A stretch of 64,000 bases of DNA, taken from contig QXEO01001034.1 in the NCBI GenBank assembly GCA_007115705.1, forward strand, positions 3,038,001-3,102,000, given 5' to 3'. The notes below the pieces were generated by a model, which was not told the origin of the DNA, made no database searches, and was given only the letters and a program-made list of their open reading frames with translations. This DNA comes from Dactylis glomerata. Its lineage: Eukaryota; Streptophyta; Magnoliopsida; Poales; Poaceae. Positions 60,508 through 64,000 of this stretch are shown piece after piece. The position numbers were made by a program, and so were the translations under genes. Position 1 is the stretch's first letter. Each line of letters opens with the position of its first letter.

Positions 60508-62143
60508 TGATACGTCTCCAACGTATCTATAATTTTTGATGCTCCATGCTTGTTTTTACACCATTTGCCTACTGTTTTGTTACACTTCGTGGCACTTTTA
60601 TGCATTTTCCAGAACTAACCTACTAACAAGTCGCCACAGTGCCAGTTCCCTGTTTTCTGCTGTTTTTGTGTTTCAGAAGTGATACACAGGAAATATTCTC
60701 GGAATTGGACGAAACAAGTTCCTAAAGTCTTATTTTTCCCGGAAGCTTCCAGAGATCCAAAGAGGAGTTGGAGGGGGGCCACGAGGGCCCCACACACTAG
60801 GGCGGCGCGGCCAGGGGCCTGGCCGCGCCCCCTATGTGTGAGAGCCCCTCGGGCCACTTCTGACAATGCCCCTTCGCCTATAAAGACCCCCCGACGGAAA
60901 AAACCTAAGTACCGGATCAATTTTCCAGAACACATCGCGATCCGCCGCCACCGTTGACCCGAAGATCGGGAGGGTCCAGAAGCTCTTCCCGGCACCCTGC
61001 CGGAGAGGGGAATTGCCACCGGAGGTCTTCTTCATCGCCATGCTTGCCTCCGGAGCGATGAGTGAGTAGTCTACCTTGGACTATGGGTCCATAGCAGTAG
61101 CTAGATGGTTGTCTTCTCCACCATGTGCTTCATGTTTAGATCTCATGAGCTGCCCTACATGATTGAGATCACCGTTATGTAATTCTACATGTTTGGTTTG
61201 TTGGGATCCGATGAATATTGGTGTTATGATTGAGTTGCTATACTGAAATATATCTTATGTTATCTATATGTTGTTTATGATCTTGCATGCTCTCCGTTGT
61301 TAGTAGCTATCTTGGCCGAGTAGTTGCTAGTGACTCCAAGAGGGGGTATTTATGCTCGATAGTGGGTTCATGCCTCTATTTAACCTGGGAGAGTGACAGA
61401 AACCTCTAAGGTTGTAGATGTGCTGTTGCTACTAGGGAGAAAACAACATTCATATGCTCAAGGGCATATGCTTTGTTTACATTACACACTTTGCTTAATG
61501 CAATTATCTGTTGTTCGCAACTTAATACTTGTGGAGTTCTCGGATTGATTCGCCACAAGTGGATTATTAGTCATAGATGCAGTTGGATGGCGGTCTATGT
61601 ATTTTGTTGTAATGCCCAGAGTAAATCGCATAGTGATCTTCTTGACATATCACGTTTATCTTTATTCTATCAATTGCCCAACTATAATTTGTTTACCCAG
61701 CATGTGTTATTTATCTTATGGAGAGACACCACTAGTGAACTGTGGACCCCGGTCCTATTTCCATCATATTGCTATCACCTGTTTACTTTACTCGCACTGT
61801 TTACTTTACTCGCATACTTCTACTGTTTTCCACTCGATACGCTCATAACCTTTGTTTCAAGCAAACCGGTGAGATTGACAACCTCATCGGAAGTTGGGAG
61901 CAAAGTATTTGGTTGTGTTGTGTGCAGGTTCCGCGTTGCAGCTAGCAAGCAAAGCTTGGACGAGGCGCCATATATAAATTGTCCGAAGCTGTCGCAAACT
62001 AGCAAGCATCACCTTCAGTCGTATTGTCTGTTCTTCTCCTGATCGACATAACCTTGGTTTCTTAACTGAGGGAAAACTAGCTGCTATACTCATCACACCT
62101 TCCTCTTGGGGTTCCCAACGGGCTGGTCATTCACCACGCATCA
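60508..62143 (+). repeat. 3' LTR of S-type Gypsy element (S3)
   Basis: 1636 bp, TGATACGTCTCCAACG to ACCACGCATCA, the same family as solo LTRs S1 and S2 but plus orientation. It is preceded by a polypurine tract, so it is a 3' LTR and not a solo LTR. The 3' flank GCGCC has no partner upstream in the window. TATAAA is at 60879-60884 and the hairpin at 60989-61003. Confidence 0.85.
60989..61003 (+). other. Conserved LTR leader hairpin, copy in S3
   Basis: CCGGCA-CCC-TGCCGG about 105 nt after TATAAA. Confidence 0.65.
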
Positions 62144-62636
62144 GCGCCCCGACTTGCAGTGATCCCGGCCAGGGGAGGTAAACCGGCCCGACCTGGGTTG
62201 GCTACCAGCGTCGGCCTGGCTTGGGCGGGAATGCCGGCCTAGCATCCTTGCCGGGTGGCCTGGAGACTCGGGGGCGAGGAGGCCCAGCCGGGGTAAGGAG
62301 CTTCGGCCCAGCCAGGGCAAGACCTGGCGGCCCAGCCGGGCGGAGGGAGAGCCGGCCTAGCTGGGTGGAAGAGTTGTCACGGAGTAGCCGGGAGCAGGAG
62401 ATTCGGCCCAGCCGGGTAGGAGTTGTTACGCTGGCCCAGCTGTGCTTTATGCCGGCCTGGGCTTAATAGTGCCGGCCCAAGAATGGTTATTCCGTCCTGA
62501 ATAATTCATGGGCAGGCCGACTTTGGTATAAGTCGGCCCAGGTTACTGTCTGCCTGCTTTTTAATATCCTGCACATATAATTCAATCATATAACACATAT
62601 TAGTCATGTAGACAAGGGTACTTTGGTATACCCGGG
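62144..62636 (+). repeat. GC-rich degenerate repeat tract
   Basis: Between about 62160 and 62530 the motif CGGCCCAGCCGGG and variants (GGCCTAGCTGGG, GGCCCAGCTGTG) recur irregularly. No coding sequence is seen. It could be a U3 region or the end of another element, truncated at 62144 by S3. Confidence 0.5.
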
Positions 62637-62971
62637 TGACAAGGGTATAGATTATAGAGCCTGTTACTTGAGTACCCCTGAGGCCCGTTAAGCTAGGCCC
62701 AAGTGTAATCTTAGTCAAAATATGAGTTCATGTCGTATACCGATGTCGTAATATGTATCGGACCCCTCCCGTACCTTTAGACCTGGCCACCTATATATAG
62801 GGGCCAAGAGAGGACGGTGAGAGACAGATTGAAAAGCGAGCCAAGTTCACCACCATGTTTATTTTCGATACACACCTTGTTTGACTGATTTTACCTTCAG
62901 GTTCATCTGACGCCCTAATTCCCCGATCCTAAGTCCTTCATATTGGACATTTGTCGAGTTAACCCTCGTCA
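62637..62971 (+). repeat. 5' LTR of short-LTR Gypsy element B
   Basis: About 335 bp, TGACAAGGGTATAG to CCCTCGTCA, with TATATATAGG near 62792. Homologous to the split LTR of element A but clearly diverged. A primer site follows. Confidence 0.65.
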
Positions 62972-62973
62972 AT

Positions 62974-62991
62974 TGGCGCCGACCGTGGGGA
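62974..62991 (+). other. Primer-binding site of element B
   Basis: TGGCGCCGACCGTGGGGA two bases after the LTR; one base different from element A. Confidence 0.78.
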
Positions 62992-63008
62992 CTCTGGGCG
63001 TTGGAATC

Positions 63009-64000
63009 ATGAATTCGATGACTTTTTCGCTTTTAACCAACAGCAGTTCAGAAGTCGACGAAAACCAGATATCCTTCGGAACCGTCGATTTTTAGCCTCA
63101 CCCGTCAAACTTCAATCCAATATTCGAGAGCATGGATCAAGATATGGACCTGACGATCGGAAGCTTAAACTTGCATCAGATCTTTAGGTTCGATTCGCCT
63201 TTCAGATCCGGCGAAACCGGATCCGTCGGCAAGCGAAGCCAAGACAGTTGCAATATCTGAGTCATCAGTGGGCTCTTCCAGCGAGGCAAACTCGCCGGTC
63301 AGGTTCGCAGCAACAAAAATTGCAGGAGAAAAAATCGCAAAAGTCGACGAAACCATGGAAAAACTTGACTTAGGAGATCAACTCGAAGACCTCATGATCT
63401 GCCATGATGATACTTCAGAAAAGTTAACAGACACCTGGAAGACAGGATTAGAGCTTCATGAGGATGACGACTCAATCTTCTCAAGCTTCAACAGCAAATT
63501 TGACAATCGGTACCAAGTACTTGCCATTGTAGGAGATAACTCAGAAGAACTCGACGAAAACAACAATCCAGTGCTCAAACCAGCAAACATAAACAGAGGG
63601 GCAAATCACTTAGCAGAGGAGAAACTGTAGATTCTCTTGCAAGTAGGGAGAAAGTTCGACTATCAATCGAAGAGTGGAGGGTAATCAAAACAGCCGTGGA
63701 ACACGACATGCCAATACCAGCGGATGCAAGCAAGAATATGCTGTTAGGGTATCATTACGCCTTAAGACAGCAATCAAAGCAACTAGCAAAATAGAGAATT
63801 GAAATACAGAAGAGAAAAGATTCAGCCATTGCAGCAAGCGCAGCTTATCATAAAGCACGCAACGACGCATCATACACAAATAGCAGAAGGCATCATCGAC
63901 ATGGATCAAGGTTTGAAAACCTCGAGTACTTCGAAAGGCAAAGCCTTTCCAAAAACCTCGACTCGTCCTTCCTATCGATCGACGAGCAAGGCAACATCAT
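63009..64000 (+). pseudogene. Gypsy gag remnant of element B, running off the window
   Basis: The start MNSMTFSLLTNSSSE matches the element A gag start. The frame breaks by about 63090, resumes as MDQDMDLTIGSLNL near 63132, breaks again, and has an open block at 63268-63630 (SSSEANSPVRFAA). A later frame reads RVSIEEWRVIKTAVEHD and LLGYHYALRQQ, parallel to element A. It is the same Tat/Retand-like gag family and is inactive in what can be seen. The rest of the element lies beyond 64000. Confidence 0.72.

Larger units (their letters stand above)
30430..62143 (+). mobile_element. Composite outer Gypsy element (X 5' half joined to S-type 3' half) with nested insertions
   Basis: Removing E2 (34717-43292 plus one CTTAG) and Y (44343-57637 plus one GTCGT) leaves about 9.8 kb. 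This consists of LTR X, primer site, gag-protease, an ORF2 fragment, a 3' untranslated region, a polypurine tract and LTR S3. The two terminal LTRs belong to different families: TGATACGTTCAAAACG, 1394 bp, versus TGATACGTCTCCAACG, 1636 bp. The outer flanks CCGAC and GCGCC do not match. This suggests a fusion of two insertions by deletion or recombination, or a template-switch hybrid. No reverse transcriptase or integrase is present in the outer element. Confidence 0.55.

Noticed and set aside
60508..62143. S3 as a third solo LTR
   Set aside because: It is preceded by a polypurine tract and internal sequence, and its flanks do not form a target duplication.
1..64000. CRISPR arrays, operons, rRNA or tRNA genes, prophage or defence systems
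   Set aside because: No direct-repeat/spacer array or RNA gene was recognised; the sequence is plant nuclear DNA with introns and LTR elements. Tandem repeats found are microsatellites or the 95-bp duplication.

Overview
The window is plant nuclear DNA, almost certainly from a Triticeae grass (wheat, Aegilops, barley or rye type). It holds one intact-looking intron-bearing gene surrounded by nested LTR retrotransposons. The grass affinity rests on the BARE/Angela-like Copia elements, the Athila-lineage Gypsy LTRs that begin TGATACGTC, a Stowaway MITE and a PIF/Harbinger relic. Element family names are deliberately loose because no database could be searched.

Layout. 1-1912: unassigned AT-rich DNA with one possible terminal exon. 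1913-5012: decayed PIF/Harbinger DNA transposon split by a solo Gypsy LTR (2337-3981). 5561-13980: minus-strand Copia element (E1) with almost identical LTRs but a ruined interior. 15388-20718: the gene, a 13-exon, 750-aa homologue of TSL-kinase interacting protein 1 (SANT/Myb domain). 20970-26059: gene-poor flank with MITEs, a 95-bp tandem duplication and possible retroposons. 26060-30429: truncated short-LTR Gypsy element (A) whose LTR carries another solo LTR. 30430-62143: a large nest. 62144-64000: GC-rich repeat, then the 5' end of a second short-LTR Gypsy element (B).

The nest. The outermost sequence starts with an Athila-type 5' LTR and gag-protease (X, 30430-34716), continues through 43298-44342 and 57643-60507, and ends in a different LTR (S3, 60508-62143), so it looks chimeric. 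A full-length Copia (E2, 34717-43292, TSD CTTAG) sits in its left half. A full-length non-autonomous Gypsy (Y, 44343-57637, TSD GTCGT) sits in its right half. A third Copia (N, 47451-54089, minus strand, TSD CTTAC) sits inside Y. By-eye LTR divergence agrees with this order: Y about 2.7%, N about 1%, E2 about 1%, E1 about 0.2%.

The most useful leads are a hairpin (CCGGCA-CCC-TGCCGG) at the same distance from the TATA box in three different Gypsy LTR types; an unrecognised 282-aa ORF with a hydrophobic C-terminus in Y; E1's out-of-order, better-preserved duplicate of the pre-integrase region; and a catalytic Glu-to-Lys change in the E2 integrase. I found no CRISPR array, rRNA, tRNA or prokaryotic-type system. 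Reading frames and splice sites were worked out by hand; divergence figures are visual counts, not alignments.
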